A stretch of 64,000 bases of DNA from Rhodoferax sp. (lineage in GTDB: Bacteria > Pseudomonadota > Gammaproteobacteria > Burkholderiales > Burkholderiaceae_C). The notes under the pieces were generated by a model. The model had not been told where the DNA came from. It saw only the letters and a list, made by a program, of their open reading frames with translations, and did no database searches. The first letter of the stretch is position 1, and the number at the start of each line of letters is the position of its first letter. The position numbers and the translations under genes were made by a program. Where the stretch lies: positions 182,606 through 246,605 of the forward strand of contig JARWZT010000003.1 of the NCBI GenBank assembly GCA_029866205.1, read 5' to 3'. Positions 45,808 to 55,443 of this stretch are shown piece after piece.

Positions 45808-47052
45808 TTAGCGGTAGACCGGAAAACGCGAGGTGAGTGCGTGTACCTTGGTGCGAACCGCTTCAATATTGCCAGCGTCGTGGGGGTTGTCCAAGACGTC
45901 GGCAATCAGGTGTGCCGTGGCACGCGCCTCTTCGTCTTTAAAGCCGCGGGTGGTCATGGCGGGAGTACCAATGCGCACACCGCTGGTGACCATGGGCTTT
46001 TCGGGGTCGTTGGGGATGGCGTTTTTGTTGATCGTCATGTGGGCTTCACCCAGCACGCGCTCGGCCTCTTTGCCGGTGATGTGCTTAGAGCGCAAGTCCA
46101 CCAACATGACGTGGCTTTCTGTGCCGCCGCTGACGATGCGCAGACCGCGCTCGGTGAGCGTTTTTGCGATAACGTCCGCATTGGTCATGACCTGTTGCTG
46201 GTAGGCCTTGAAATTGGGGCTGAGCGCTTCTTTGAACGCCACAGCCTTGGCTGCAATCACGTGCATCAAGGGCCCACCCTGCAAACCAGGGAAGATGGCA
46301 CTGTTGATCGCTTTTTCGTGTTCTGCTTTCATCAGAATGATGCCGCCGCGGGGTCCGCGCAGGCTCTTGTGGGTGGTGGACGTCACCACGTCTGCAAATG
46401 GGACCGGGTTGGGGTACAGGCCCGCAGCGATCAGACCGGCGTAGTGCGCCATGTCGACCAAGAAGAGTGCGCCTACATCCTTGGCGACTTTGGCAAAGCG
46501 CGCAAAGTCAATGCGCAGCGAGTATGCGCTGGCACCCGCAATGATGAGTTTGGGCTTGGTTTCATGGGCTTTGCGCTCCATGGCGTCGTAGTCAATGGCT
46601 TCCTGGGCGTTCAGGCCGTACGACACCACGTTGAACCACTTGCCGCTGATGTTGAGGGGCATGCCGTGCGTCAGGTGGCCGCCTTCCGCAAGGCTCATGC
46701 CCATGATGGTGTCGCCGGGCTTCAAGAACGCCAGAAATACCGCTTCGTTGGCGGAAGCGCCGCAATGCGCTTGCACATTGGCCGCGTCAGCACCAAAAAT
46801 TTGCTTGGCCCGGTCAATTGCCAATTGTTCGGCAACGTCGACGTTTTCGCAGCCACCGTAGTAGCGTTTGCCAGGATAACCTTCGGCGTATTTGTTGGTC
46901 AGCTGGCTGCCCTGCGCCGCCATCACGGCGGGGGAGGCGTAGTTTTCGCTGGCGATCAGTTCAATATGGTGTTCCTGGCGTGCGTTTTCGGCAACGATTG
47001 CCGCCCACAACTCGGGGTCGGTCTGCTCAACAAGAATGCTGCGGTCGTACAT
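45808..47052 (-). CDS. glyA: Serine hydroxymethyltransferase
   Basis: The 414-residue PLP enzyme interconverts serine and glycine with tetrahydrofolate. It has [20 protein letters not shown] and the PLP-lysine motif [12 protein letters not shown]. The ATG at 47052 gives the normal N-terminus [16 protein letters not shown], and 9 codons upstream to 47079 are dispensable. No glycine riboswitch-like structure was recognised in the 158-base upstream gap. Confidence 0.96.
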   Translation of the reverse strand: MYDRSILVEQTDPELWAAIVAENARQEHHIELIASENYASPAVMAAQGSQLTNKYAEGYPGKRYYGGCENVDVAEQLAIDRAKQIFGADAANVQAHCGASANEAVFLAFLKPGDTIMGMSLAEGGHLTHGMPLNISGKWFNVVSYGLNAQEAIDYDAMERKAHETKPKLIIAGASAYSLRIDFARFAKVAKDVGALFLVDMAHYAGLIAAGLYPNPVPFADVVTSTTHKSLRGPRGGIILMKAEHEKAINSAIFPGLQGGPLMHVIAAKAVAFKEALSPNFKAYQQQVMTNADVIAKTLTERGLRIVSGGTESHVMLVDLRSKHITGKEAERVLGEAHMTINKNAIPNDPEKPMVTSGVRIGTPAMTTRGFKDEEARATAHLIADVLDNPHDAGNIEAVRTKVHALTSRFPVYR

Positions 47053-47210
47053 GGTGGGTCCTGGGTAGTGGGTAATCAAAGGCGTCTTGACGAGGCGTCA
47101 ACGAACACGGCAGGGAGCACATCCGACGTTTGCGGTGCGCTTTTCTCGCACAATTCTAGTGCAGGCCACCCGCGCCGCTTGTATCCGAAATGCGCCTTCA
47201 ACCGGTCTGA

Positions 47211-47978
47211 TTACGCCTTGTTGAGAGCGGCTGCTGGCAGCACGGCGGTGGTCGTGGTGGGTACGGGGCGACCGGCAAAAACCGCTTGCAGGCGTGCATG
47301 CTCGGCCAGCACTTTTGCGGTATAGCCGCCATCATCTTCCAAATTGCCAGCACCCACATAAAGTTTGAGACCGAGCTCGGTCGTGCCTGCGCGGGCAATG
47401 CATTCCTGCAAGACTTTGGCGCCGACGCGCATGTTGGCTACCGGGTCAAACGCTGCGAGTTTGCCGCCAAACCGTTCGTATTTGTCTCCGTGAACCTGGG
47501 TCATGACCTGCATCAAACCTTGCGCTCCTACCGGGCTTTGCGCGAACGGGTTGAAGCCCGACTCCACCGCCACGACCGCCAGAATGAGTGTCGGGTCCAG
47601 CTTGCTGCCAGCACCGGCTTTGAAGGCTTCTGCCACCAAGGCACTCAGGGGTTCGGGTGCAATGTTGTATTTTTTGGAGAGCCAGAAGGCGACGGCGGCC
47701 TGAGGCTTGGGCAAATTTGAGGGGTTGACGGCTGTGACACGGTCAGTCGCTTTGCCAGACACCAAGCCGGAGAGCGATTCCTGGCGCTCCTGAAGCCAGC
47801 CCATCAGTTGCAATTCGCCGGCTTGGCGCATGTCGGGTTGGGCCGTGAGCATGATTCCACCAAACATTACCGCCAGTCCCAACAAGGCGAAACCATTGTG
47901 AGTCACTTGAAAAAGCCCTTCGACGATGTCTCGGGCAATGGTGGCCAATGAAGCTTGGATACGTTTGGCAGTGGTCAT
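47211..47978 (-). CDS. Lytic transglycosylase (SLT family)
   Basis: The protein is about 255 residues, with an N-terminal membrane segment (HNGFALLGLAVMFGGIML) and an SLT domain carrying the catalytic Glu in VVAVESGFNPFAQSP, then GAQGLMQVM and NMRVGAKVL. It cleaves peptidoglycan glycan strands to anhydromuropeptides. The ATG at 47978 is preferred because the extension to 48077 has no coding character. It is a single gene, separated from glyA by a 158-base region. Confidence 0.85.
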   Translation of the reverse strand: MTTAKRIQASLATIARDIVEGLFQVTHNGFALLGLAVMFGGIMLTAQPDMRQAGELQLMGWLQERQESLSGLVSGKATDRVTAVNPSNLPKPQAAVAFWLSKKYNIAPEPLSALVAEAFKAGAGSKLDPTLILAVVAVESGFNPFAQSPVGAQGLMQVMTQVHGDKYERFGGKLAAFDPVANMRVGAKVLQECIARAGTTELGLKLYVGAGNLEDDGGYTAKVLAEHARLQAVFAGRPVPTTTTAVLPAAALNKA

Positions 47979-48373
47979 GTTTGTCCTTGAACGGTGGGCA
48001 CTTTGGGCTGCAAAGCGATGTGCCGTGGTGGGGTGCCAGTGGGCGCAGAGCCGCTCTGGAGTGGGTTTGGACGCCACCGCACTGGCGGTAATTTGTGTCC
48101 GGGAAAGCGCTTATCCCGTTGATCTCGCTGCCTTTGATCGGCCATGTCCGGGCCCTACGGGAAATTTTAGGAGCGCTGCATATTCCAAGTCAATTATATA
48201 AAACAAATTACTTATTCAGAATATGGGGTAAATCAGCGGGCAAGGAGCGGAGAAATTTGCGCAATTCGTGTGGCATTGCGGCACTGTTGCGGGCGAAGCA
48301 TCGGTTTTTCACTCAATTCGCGGCGAAAATACGCCCCTGTCATTTATTGCTCCTTCTCTAGAAAAGGCTCCAC
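47979..48373. other. Intergenic region between transglycosylase and DUF349 genes
   Basis: 395 bases divide the two divergent genes. The left half is GC-rich, while 48170-48240 is distinctly AT-rich (for example TATAAAACAAATTACTTATTC) and probably carries a promoter. I found no tRNA, inverted repeat or ORF I would support. The product at 48374 starts at a GTG. Confidence 0.5.
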
Positions 48374-51130
48374 GTGCCGTCGACTCCTGCAAACAAAACT
48401 TCTGATCTGGCTCAGCTGGACAAAATCACCGGCGGCGCTTTCACCGCTGCCACTGCGGGCGAGCGCGCTGGTCGGGTTCGGGAGTGGCTGCTCACCCAAC
48501 CGAGCAACGATCTCCTGGCGGAGGTGTTCCGGGAACTCAGCGGACGAGACAAAGGGGCCGCCAAGCTGCTGCGCGAACGCCTGGACGACGCCAAGCGGGC
48601 CAAGATGCAAGAGTCCATGTCGGCCGAATGGGCCCTCAAGGCGCAAGCCTTGTTGGACTTGACCAAACTCAACATCGCCGATGCGATGGCGTGGCAGCGT
48701 GACGCTGCCAAAGCCGGTGCGCCACTGAGCAAAGAGCCGCTGGCCAGTCTGAAAGTGCAGATTGCCGAGCGCGTTCGTCTGATTGAAGATTTGCAGCACC
48801 AAGCGCAAGTACAGCGCGAAGCGGCGGTATTGTTGGCCCAACGCATTGAAGTGATGTCCACCAAGCCCTGGCGCGAAGCCCAGGCAGTGGCCGAGGCCTT
48901 GGGTGTGGACGTGGCCCAGTGGCAAGCGCAGGCGGCCCAATTGGTGGCCCACGCCAGCTGGCCCAGCACGGATCTTAAATTTACGCCGATGCTGGAGGCC
49001 TCGCGGGCCCAGTTGGTGGTGGTGTGGGAGGCGTTTCAGCTTGCGCTACAGCAGACTTTGGAGGCGTCCCAAGACGCCAATGCACCTTTGCCCGGCGTGG
49101 GCGTCTGGGCGGAGGAGTTGCGGGCCGAACGCGCATTGGCCAATCCCAGTCCCAAGCCTGCCAAAGTAGCCGTGGATCCGCAAGTACGCGAGGCCGCCAA
49201 CGCCAAGGTGCGTGAGGTTTTGGTGCAACTCGAGGCGCAAACCAGCGAGGGGCAGGGCAAGGCCAGTGCCGGTGCCGCCAGCGCACTGCGCCAGGCGCTC
49301 AAGGAGTTTGGCAAGGTCATCGACCACAAGCTCGAAAACCAGGCCCAGGCGGCCCTGGCAGCGGCGGGTGAACTGGAAGGCTGGCAGCGTTGGCGCGCCG
49401 ACCAGTTGCGCGAAGAATTGCTAATCAAGGCAGAAGGCCTGCTCAAGCGCCCGGAAGGACAAGCCATTGGCGGGCGCAAGATGCAGGAAACCTTGCGCAC
49501 CATGCGCGAGCAGTGGAAGCAGACGGACCAAGGTGGCGTCCCCAACCATGCGATGTGGAAGCGCTTTGATGAAGCGTGCAATGAGGCCCATAAGGTGGTG
49601 GAAGCCTGGTTGGAAAAACTCAAGGCCGACGCGGTGGAGCACCGCAAGCAGCGTCTCGCACTGATCGCCGAACTGAACACCTGGGCAGAGGAAAACCGGA
49701 CTGCGCGAGACGACGATTGGAAAGGCTTTAGCCGCATCCTGCATCAATTTGGAGATCGCTGGCGCGATGCGGGCCATTTGGGTGAAAAAGCATTTGCAGA
49801 ATTGCAGCCCCTGTGGAAGGCGGCCATTACCGCGGCTGCAGCGCCCCTGGAGGCCCTGCAGGCCCAAAGCTTGGCTCTGCGCCGGGCCATGATTGAAGAG
49901 GCCAAAGTGCTGGGAGAAGCGCCTGTATTGCGCATTGACGCCGTGCGCGCGCTGCAGCAGCGCTGGCAAGCACAGGCCCACCAGGTGCCGATTGACCGGC
50001 GCCAGGAACAAAAGCTGTGGGATGCATTTCGCAAGCCCATCGACGACGCGTTCAACCGCAAGACGCTCGAGCGTGAAAAGGCCGAAGCCTCATTGGGCCA
50101 GCGCGACCGGGTGGTGATTGACGCCTCCAAAGCACTGCAGGCGGCCAACGCGGGTGGCGATGCGCAAGTGATTCGCGCCGCCATTGCCGCGTTGGAAGCT
50201 GCGTTGCAAGGCCAGGCCCAGGCGCAAGCCCAGGTGACTGCTGCGGGCGCTCAAGAAGCCCAAGTCCAGGCGGTCGCCGACTCGGTGGCACAGGCCAGCG
50301 CAGCATCGGTGGATGCTGCGGTGGGCGAGGTGGGCTCGGAAGAAGCGGTCGCAACAACCGATGCGGGTGAAGCCGTGGAAGCGCCGCCGGCCGCTCCGGT
50401 GGCTGAGGTGCTTGCGCCCAAGCCTGTGCCCAAGCCCGTCGTTGCCATGCGCGGGGATGACCGCCCTGGAATGAAGCGCGATGCGCCTGCCGCCGATGCC
50501 GGTCGCGCAGGCAAGTGGGGTGACCGCAAGGATGCCGGGCGCGGTGGGCGCGATGCCAGGCCAGGCATGGACGGCCGCCCCCGCCCTGAGGTGCGTGGCG
50601 AGGGCCGCGGCTTTGGGGGGGCGGATGCCCGCGGCGACCGTTTTGATCCACGCAATGCGCCGCCCCGTCTTGGTGATGCGGCCTTTCGTGCGCAACGTGA
50701 GGCGTTGGAGAGTGCACAAATGGCGCTGCGCAAGTTGGCAGCCCAGGCCCACGGTGAAGCGCTTACCCAACTGCTTTCGGCTTGGGAAAGCCGCGACAGC
50801 GCCAAAGTGCCGAGCCAGCAGGAGCTGGGTAACCAGATCAACGCCGCCACCCGCAGCGTCTGGACCAGTGCGCTGAATGGCGCGCTTGCGGCGCATCGCA
50901 CCTCGCCCCCAGAGGCCTTGCTGCGCTTGGAAATGGCCGCCGAGATCCCCACGCCTGCCGACCACCTGAACGCGCGTCGCGCGTTGCAGTTGCAATTGCT
51001 GACCCGGCGCAACGACCCCTCACCTGCCCAAACCTGGGGCCAGGACGTGGCGATTGTGCTGTCAGCGCCCTATGCGCCGGACGACGCGCGGCGCCTCCAG
51101 GGAAGTCTGAAAGCCTTGCTCAAGCGCTAG
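48374..51130 (+). CDS. DUF349-repeat protein
   Basis: The 918-residue protein begins with an N-terminal DUF349-type helical repeat array (for example LRTMREQWKQTDQGG, FDEACNEAHKVVEAW and EENRTARDDDWKGF patterns). A low-complexity stretch follows (about 630-790), rich in Ala, Val, Gln and then Gly/Arg/Asp (GRGGRDARPGM), and then a helical C-terminus. DUF349 proteins bind as yet unclear nucleic-acid or ribosome-related partners, so I give no function. The start is a GTG at 48374. The disordered linker is the main oddity. Confidence 0.72.
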   Translation: MPSTPANKTSDLAQLDKITGGAFTAATAGERAGRVREWLLTQPSNDLLAEVFRELSGRDKGAAKLLRERLDDAKRAKMQESMSAEWALKAQALLDLTKLNIADAMAWQRDAAKAGAPLSKEPLASLKVQIAERVRLIEDLQHQAQVQREAAVLLAQRIEVMSTKPWREAQAVAEALGVDVAQWQAQAAQLVAHASWPSTDLKFTPMLEASRAQLVVVWEAFQLALQQTLEASQDANAPLPGVGVWAEELRAERALANPSPKPAKVAVDPQVREAANAKVREVLVQLEAQTSEGQGKASAGAASALRQALKEFGKVIDHKLENQAQAALAAAGELEGWQRWRADQLREELLIKAEGLLKRPEGQAIGGRKMQETLRTMREQWKQTDQGGVPNHAMWKRFDEACNEAHKVVEAWLEKLKADAVEHRKQRLALIAELNTWAEENRTARDDDWKGFSRILHQFGDRWRDAGHLGEKAFAELQPLWKAAITAAAAPLEALQAQSLALRRAMIEEAKVLGEAPVLRIDAVRALQQRWQAQAHQVPIDRRQEQKLWDAFRKPIDDAFNRKTLEREKAEASLGQRDRVVIDASKALQAANAGGDAQVIRAAIAALEAALQGQAQAQAQVTAAGAQEAQVQAVADSVAQASAASVDAAVGEVGSEEAVATTDAGEAVEAPPAAPVAEVLAPKPVPKPVVAMRGDDRPGMKRDAPAADAGRAGKWGDRKDAGRGGRDARPGMDGRPRPEVRGEGRGFGGADARGDRFDPRNAPPRLGDAAFRAQREALESAQMALRKLAAQAHGEALTQLLSAWESRDSAKVPSQQELGNQINAATRSVWTSALNGALAAHRTSPPEALLRLEMAAEIPTPADHLNARRALQLQLLTRRNDPSPAQTWGQDVAIVLSAPYAPDDARRLQGSLKALLKR

Positions 51131-51172
51131 CAGCGAGCGCCTTTGACCCCTCGGAGCTCCCGGGCGGCGGAG

Positions 51173-51952
51173 CTAACGGGTCACCGTGGTCAACGCGATG
51201 CGCTTCGGCGCCGCGTTTTCCGCGCTCAAACGCAACACTTCTGCGCGCGGAGTATTGGCTTGCAAGTCCCAGTCACTGAGAACCCAACGTACATGGCCGT
51301 CACCCATCGCGTGCTCTGCGGGCTGGTGAGTGTGGCCGTGCACCATATGGTCGGCGGTGTGCGCTTTGAGCTGCGCCATGCAGGTACTTGGGTCCAAGTC
51401 GATCCAGGGCGCGTGATGCTGCGTGCGTTGTTTTTTTTGCGCTTCGCTTTGGTCGCGCATCTGGCGGGCCAGCGCCAATCGCTGGGTCAGAGGCTGGGCT
51501 AAAAAGTTGTCCTGCCATGCACTGCTCCGTACCTGGGCTCGAAAGGCCTGGTATGGGGTGTCGGCCAGGCATTGCGCATCGCCATGGGTCAGCAGCCATC
51601 GCGTGCCACCTAACTGCAGCACGCTGGGATCGTCCAGCATTTGAGCGCCACAAGCGGCGCGCAAGCGCTCACTCATCAAGAAATCGCGGTTGCCACACAT
51701 GATGAAAATAGCCATGTGTCGGCTTGCACGGTATAACAGTTCTGCCGTCTCGTGCTCTATTCCTGTGGGCTCTTGCAATACGTCGTCCCCCACCCACACT
51801 TCGAAAAGATCACCCAATATAAAAAGGGCTTGGGCGGGTGACTCGGACAGATAGCGGTCCAGGGTGGCTTTCGCCTGCGGCTCCTGGGTTTGTAAATGCA
51901 GGTCGGAAATGAGGTCCACCAACTGCCAGTGCGGCGGGGCGATGATCTCCAT
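51173..51952 (-). CDS. lpxH: UDP-2,3-diacylglucosamine diphosphatase
   Basis: The 259-residue metallophosphoesterase has motifs SDLHLQ, GDLFEVW, CGNRDF, LTHGD and HGHTH, the calcineurin-like dinuclear metal site. LpxH hydrolyses UDP-diacylglucosamine to lipid X in lipid A synthesis. It is the last gene after two cyclophilins on the same strand (18 bases from ppiB). Confidence 0.92.
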   Translation of the reverse strand: MEIIAPPHWQLVDLISDLHLQTQEPQAKATLDRYLSESPAQALFILGDLFEVWVGDDVLQEPTGIEHETAELLYRASRHMAIFIMCGNRDFLMSERLRAACGAQMLDDPSVLQLGGTRWLLTHGDAQCLADTPYQAFRAQVRSSAWQDNFLAQPLTQRLALARQMRDQSEAQKKQRTQHHAPWIDLDPSTCMAQLKAHTADHMVHGHTHQPAEHAMGDGHVRWVLSDWDLQANTPRAEVLRLSAENAAPKRIALTTVTR

Positions 51953-51970
51953 ACCAACCTGATCGGGCTT

Positions 51971-52477
51971 TTACAAAGCGACGGCTTTGGTCAGAACAAC
52001 ATCTTCTTTGGGCACATCGTCGTGGAAACCCTTGCGTCCCGTGGCTACCGCTTTGATCTTGTCAACGACGTCTGTGCCATCCACCACTTTGCCAAAAACC
52101 GCATAGCCCCAGCCTTGGGACGAGGGTGCAGTGTGGTTCAGGAAGTCGTTGTCGGCGATATTGATGAAAAACTGCGCGGTCGCCGAGTGCGGGTCGCTGG
52201 TACGGGCCATCGCCAGTGTGTACTTGGTGTTTTTCAGGCCATTGGCAGCCTCGTTTTCGATCGGTTTGGCGGTTTTCTTTTGTGCCATGCCGGGCTCCAT
52301 GCCACCGCCCTGGACCATAAATCCTGGAATGATGCGGTGGAAAATCGTGTTGTCGTAGTGGCCGCTGGCCACATAGCCCAGAAAGTTTTCGACTGATTTC
52401 GGTGCTTTTTCCTGGTCGAGTTCGACCGTGATGACGCCGAAATTGGCAATATGAAGTTCTACTTTGGGTTGAGTCAT
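51971..52477 (-). CDS. ppiB: Cytoplasmic peptidyl-prolyl isomerase (cyclophilin)
   Basis: The 168-residue cyclophilin has [30 protein letters not shown] and [16 protein letters not shown]. It lacks a signal peptide, so it is the cytoplasmic form. It isomerises Xaa-Pro bonds. It follows the periplasmic paralog by one base, suggesting tandem duplication with loss or gain of the signal sequence. Confidence 0.9.
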   Translation of the reverse strand: MTQPKVELHIANFGVITVELDQEKAPKSVENFLGYVASGHYDNTIFHRIIPGFMVQGGGMEPGMAQKKTAKPIENEAANGLKNTKYTLAMARTSDPHSATAQFFINIADNDFLNHTAPSSQGWGYAVFGKVVDGTDVVDKIKAVATGRKGFHDDVPKEDVVLTKAVAL

Positions 52478-52478
52478 T

Positions 52479-53072
52479 TTATTTAACCAGGTTGACGGAG
52501 TTGATAGAAATGGGGGTGGTGGGCACGTTTTGGAAGTCGCCTTGGTTGCCGGTCGGACTTTGACGGATTTTGTCTATCACGTCCATGCCGCTGACAACCT
52601 TGCCAAATACTGCATAGCCATAGCCGTCAGGTTGGGGGGCATTCAGGCTGGTATTGTTGGAAACGTTGATAAAAAACTGGGAAGTTGCGGAGTTGGGGTT
52701 GCCGGTACGGGCCATGGCGATGGTGCCGATGTCGTTTTTCAGGCCATTTTTGGCTTCGAGCGGAATGGGGGGGCGCGTCGGCTTTTGCACCATGGCGGGC
52801 GTAAATCCACCGCCTTGGACCATAAATCCATCAATGACGCGGTGAAAAATAGTCCCGTCGTAATGCTTGTCCGCCACATAACGCAGGAAATTTTCCACCG
52901 TCTTCGGTGCTTTTTCTGCCTGCAGTTCCACCACAAAATCGCCTTGGCTGGTCTGGAACTTGACCCGGGGCGTGGACTGCGCCTGCGCGGGCAGGGCGCA
53001 CCACACGGACATTGCCGTCAGAATAAGCGGCGCAATAGTGCGGCGCCTTAGCGCGTGAAACCCGATCGACAT
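52479..53072 (-). CDS. ppiA: Periplasmic peptidyl-prolyl isomerase (cyclophilin)
   Basis: This 197-residue paralog of the neighbour has a signal peptide ([22 protein letters not shown]) and cyclophilin motifs [14 protein letters not shown] and [16 protein letters not shown]. Its start shares one base with the stop of the L,D-transpeptidase gene (TGATG), consistent with one operon of cell-envelope and folding proteins. Confidence 0.89.
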   Translation of the reverse strand: MSIGFHALRRRTIAPLILTAMSVWCALPAQAQSTPRVKFQTSQGDFVVELQAEKAPKTVENFLRYVADKHYDGTIFHRVIDGFMVQGGGFTPAMVQKPTRPPIPLEAKNGLKNDIGTIAMARTGNPNSATSQFFINVSNNTSLNAPQPDGYGYAVFGKVVSGMDVIDKIRQSPTGNQGDFQNVPTTPISINSVNLVK

Positions 53073-54301
53073 CAGATCACTCCTTCAAAAAATATTTGCC
53101 AGTCTCTGGCTGTGCGTACCCAATACTGGCGCTTGTGAACCCCTGTGCGGCGTCCTTCGACCACTTCACCAAAAGTGGTCACCATGGTCTCTGAAGAGTC
53201 GCTCCACTGCAAATAGCTGAGGTCCTTAAGTGCAATATTCTTTCCCCGGGTCGTCTTGAGTTCGGAGCGGATCTGGGTGGTGTATTGATCCAGATTCTTG
53301 CCGTAACTCGAAAAATCGGCGGTGTAAAAGCCCAGCACTTTATTGAGGTCACCCGCCTGCTTGGCCTCGCGCCAGGCATTGAGCGCGGTTTCAAAGGGAC
53401 GGGCCTGGGTTTGCAACTGGTTGGCGGGCATCCAGACCAGCTGCGAGGACACGACCACGGGCGTTGTGCCGACGGATATGCGACGGATCAGCGCCAAGAT
53501 GTCTGGGTTTGACAACACCAAACAACCATCCGTCGAGCGTGGCGCACGCGAAAACTGTTGGGGGGGCGTGCCATGCAGCCAGATGCCACTGCCTGACTTG
53601 CCGCGTTTGATGTCCAGAATGTTGGGGTAATTCAAGGGCATGGCCCCGGCCCCGTAAAACTCATTGAGCACCTTGGTGTCAAGGTTGCTGGTGATGTAGT
53701 AGACGCCCAAGGGCGTGCGCTGGTCACCTTCCTGGCTCTTGATTGTGCCGGCCTTGCCCACGGATACATAGTAGTCCGCCGTCAAACGCAGACCCGAGGG
53801 CGTGTTGGTAAACAGGTACAGGCGTGACTTGCCAGCGTCAACCGCAATTGCAGTGCGCGTTTGCGGCGAAAGCTTCAAAAACTGGCTGGGAAGGGTTCCC
53901 TCGGCAGGACGTTCTTTGCTGGCCAGAACCCGGCGCAGCGACTCGTCTTTGAGCTCTGCCAGTGCGGCAGCACCGGCATTGGTACTGGCAGCGGGAACGT
54001 CACCCATCACTTTCAGGGTGCGCGTGCGTGCCGCCAACAAGTCGCCGTACACCAACTGCGCCAGCTGAAAGTTGGGGACGTCACGCACCAATTTTTCAGC
54101 CACTTCCAGGGCCCGGCGCGGGTCACCTTGGGCCATCAGCTGGTAGACCTCCAGCAAGCGGGCTTCGTGCGATGTGGACTCGGCTGAAGCGGTCCTTTGC
54201 TGCGTCGCCTCGGATTTTTCGCCGGTGCGCGCACTGACCGCAGTGCCACAACAAAGCTCTAGAGCCACCACCAAGGTGGCCCACCACTTTGGATTAACCA
54301 C
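53072..54301 (-). CDS. L,D-transpeptidase with C-terminal NTF2-like domain
   Basis: The GTG at 54301 gives a signal peptide (NPKWWATLVVALELCCGTAVSA); the frame runs on to 54427 but overlaps the neighbour. The YkuD domain has TAIAVDAGKSRLYLF, WLHGTPPQQ and the catalytic region RSTDGCLVLSN, a variant of the usual SHGC/R motif. The C-terminus (about 300-409) is an NTF2-like/Cds6-type domain (VLGFYTADFSSYGKNLDQY). The enzyme forms 3-3 cross-links or anchors proteins to peptidoglycan. It overlaps the TPR gene by 8 bases. Confidence 0.83.
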   Translation of the reverse strand: MVNPKWWATLVVALELCCGTAVSARTGEKSEATQQRTASAESTSHEARLLEVYQLMAQGDPRRALEVAEKLVRDVPNFQLAQLVYGDLLAARTRTLKVMGDVPAASTNAGAAALAELKDESLRRVLASKERPAEGTLPSQFLKLSPQTRTAIAVDAGKSRLYLFTNTPSGLRLTADYYVSVGKAGTIKSQEGDQRTPLGVYYITSNLDTKVLNEFYGAGAMPLNYPNILDIKRGKSGSGIWLHGTPPQQFSRAPRSTDGCLVLSNPDILALIRRISVGTTPVVVSSQLVWMPANQLQTQARPFETALNAWREAKQAGDLNKVLGFYTADFSSYGKNLDQYTTQIRSELKTTRGKNIALKDLSYLQWSDSSETMVTTFGEVVEGRRTGVHKRQYWVRTARDWQIFFEGVI

Positions 54302-55322
54302 CGACGGCCTCGCGCACGATTTTCCAGCTGTCATTGACTCGCACCAGGTCCAGCGTCTTGCGGCTCGAAATCGCGATGCCGTTGGCGCGGTAGTCCTGAC
54401 GGAAGCGGGCGGTGGCCTTGTTGCCATTGACGACCACTTGCAAACCCTCTAGGCGGACCGATATTTTCGATTTTCCTTCGATGCGCATGCGGCGTTCCGC
54501 CTCCCAGGCGCTGCGACTTGCGCCTCCGCTGGGATTGAAGTCTCTGCTGTAGGCGCTGAAATAGGCCCGCATATCTTTGTTCGACCAAGCGGTAACCCAG
54601 TTTTGCACCGCAGCTTCGGCTTCGCGCACCGCACCCTCGTTGACCGCCCTGGCGGGCGCGGTGTTGGGCTCCGGTGTGGCGGCTGACCTGGCTGGTGCCA
54701 CCGCCTCTTTGACTGGCGGCGCAGTCGCCGCCGGGGCCTGCTGAACCGAGGGCGTCGCCGCCGCAGTGACCACCAGTCGCGGTTGTCCGGGCCCTGCCAG
54801 CTGCCGCATCAAGGTGAGCTTGGGCGTGACTGCCGCATTGCCGGCTTCAATTTGCAGGGCTTTGCTGTAGGCGGTGCTGGACAGTTTGGCGTACACATCG
54901 CCCAAATTTTCATGGGCCGTGGCGTAGCTGGGGTGGGTGCGCAAGGCCGCTTCGAAGGCGGCGCGCGCCTTGTCGATTTGGTTTTGGTCTGCGTAAATAA
55001 CGCCCAGATTGTTGAAGGGCTCAGGAAGCTCTGGAAACTCTTCGGTCAGCTTGGAAAACGTGGCAATCGCATCGGCCGTTTTTCCGGCATCCCGCTGGGC
55101 CACGCCTTTGAGCAGTCGCATTTGCGCGTCGCGTGGCTTACCGGACAAAAAGCGGTCCGCCCGTGCCAGCGCTTCTGGATACTTGCCATCGCGGGTCAAC
55201 TGGGCAACGTCGCTGTACTCATCGGCATGCGCCGGGGCGCTGAGCAGCAAAAGCAAACTGGCAAGCAACACCATGGTGCGGGTAAACCGGGGGCGACACA
55301 GCAGCATGGGATGGGACAACAT
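54294..55322 (-). CDS. TPR protein with NTF2-like domain
   Basis: A signal peptide (MVLLASLLLLLSAPAHA) and several TPR repeats (for example AEALARADRFLSGKPRDAQM, EPFNNLGVIYADQNQIDKAR) precede a Pro/Ala-rich linker. The C-terminal NTF2-like domain (about 230-342; AVQNWVTAWSNKDMRAYFSAY) resembles the one in the adjacent L,D-transpeptidase. It likely works with that enzyme in the periplasm. The overlap of stop and next start suggests coupled translation. Start could also be the ATG 15 bases downstream. Confidence 0.78.
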   Translation of the reverse strand: MLSHPMLLCRPRFTRTMVLLASLLLLLSAPAHADEYSDVAQLTRDGKYPEALARADRFLSGKPRDAQMRLLKGVAQRDAGKTADAIATFSKLTEEFPELPEPFNNLGVIYADQNQIDKARAAFEAALRTHPSYATAHENLGDVYAKLSSTAYSKALQIEAGNAAVTPKLTLMRQLAGPGQPRLVVTAAATPSVQQAPAATAPPVKEAVAPARSAATPEPNTAPARAVNEGAVREAEAAVQNWVTAWSNKDMRAYFSAYSRDFNPSGGASRSAWEAERRMRIEGKSKISVRLEGLQVVVNGNKATARFRQDYRANGIAISSRKTLDLVRVNDSWKIVREAVGG

Positions 55323-55443
55323 TTCTCTTGGTCAAGGGGCAACAAAAGGCCGCCGATATACTGCCTGTCATTGTAGCGGAGGGGTGCAGAGAGCGCGGAC
55401 TTGCGGCCCGGTTTCCCCCGCAGGTTTGGTTTGAGAGATTTCC

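Noticed and set aside
47053..47210. Glycine riboswitch upstream of glyA
   Set aside because: No paired-aptamer layout or conserved core was visible.
45547..47325. 592-codon open frame antisense to glyA and nrdR
   Set aside because: Shadow of glyA codon bias; glyA and nrdR are unmistakable on the other strand.
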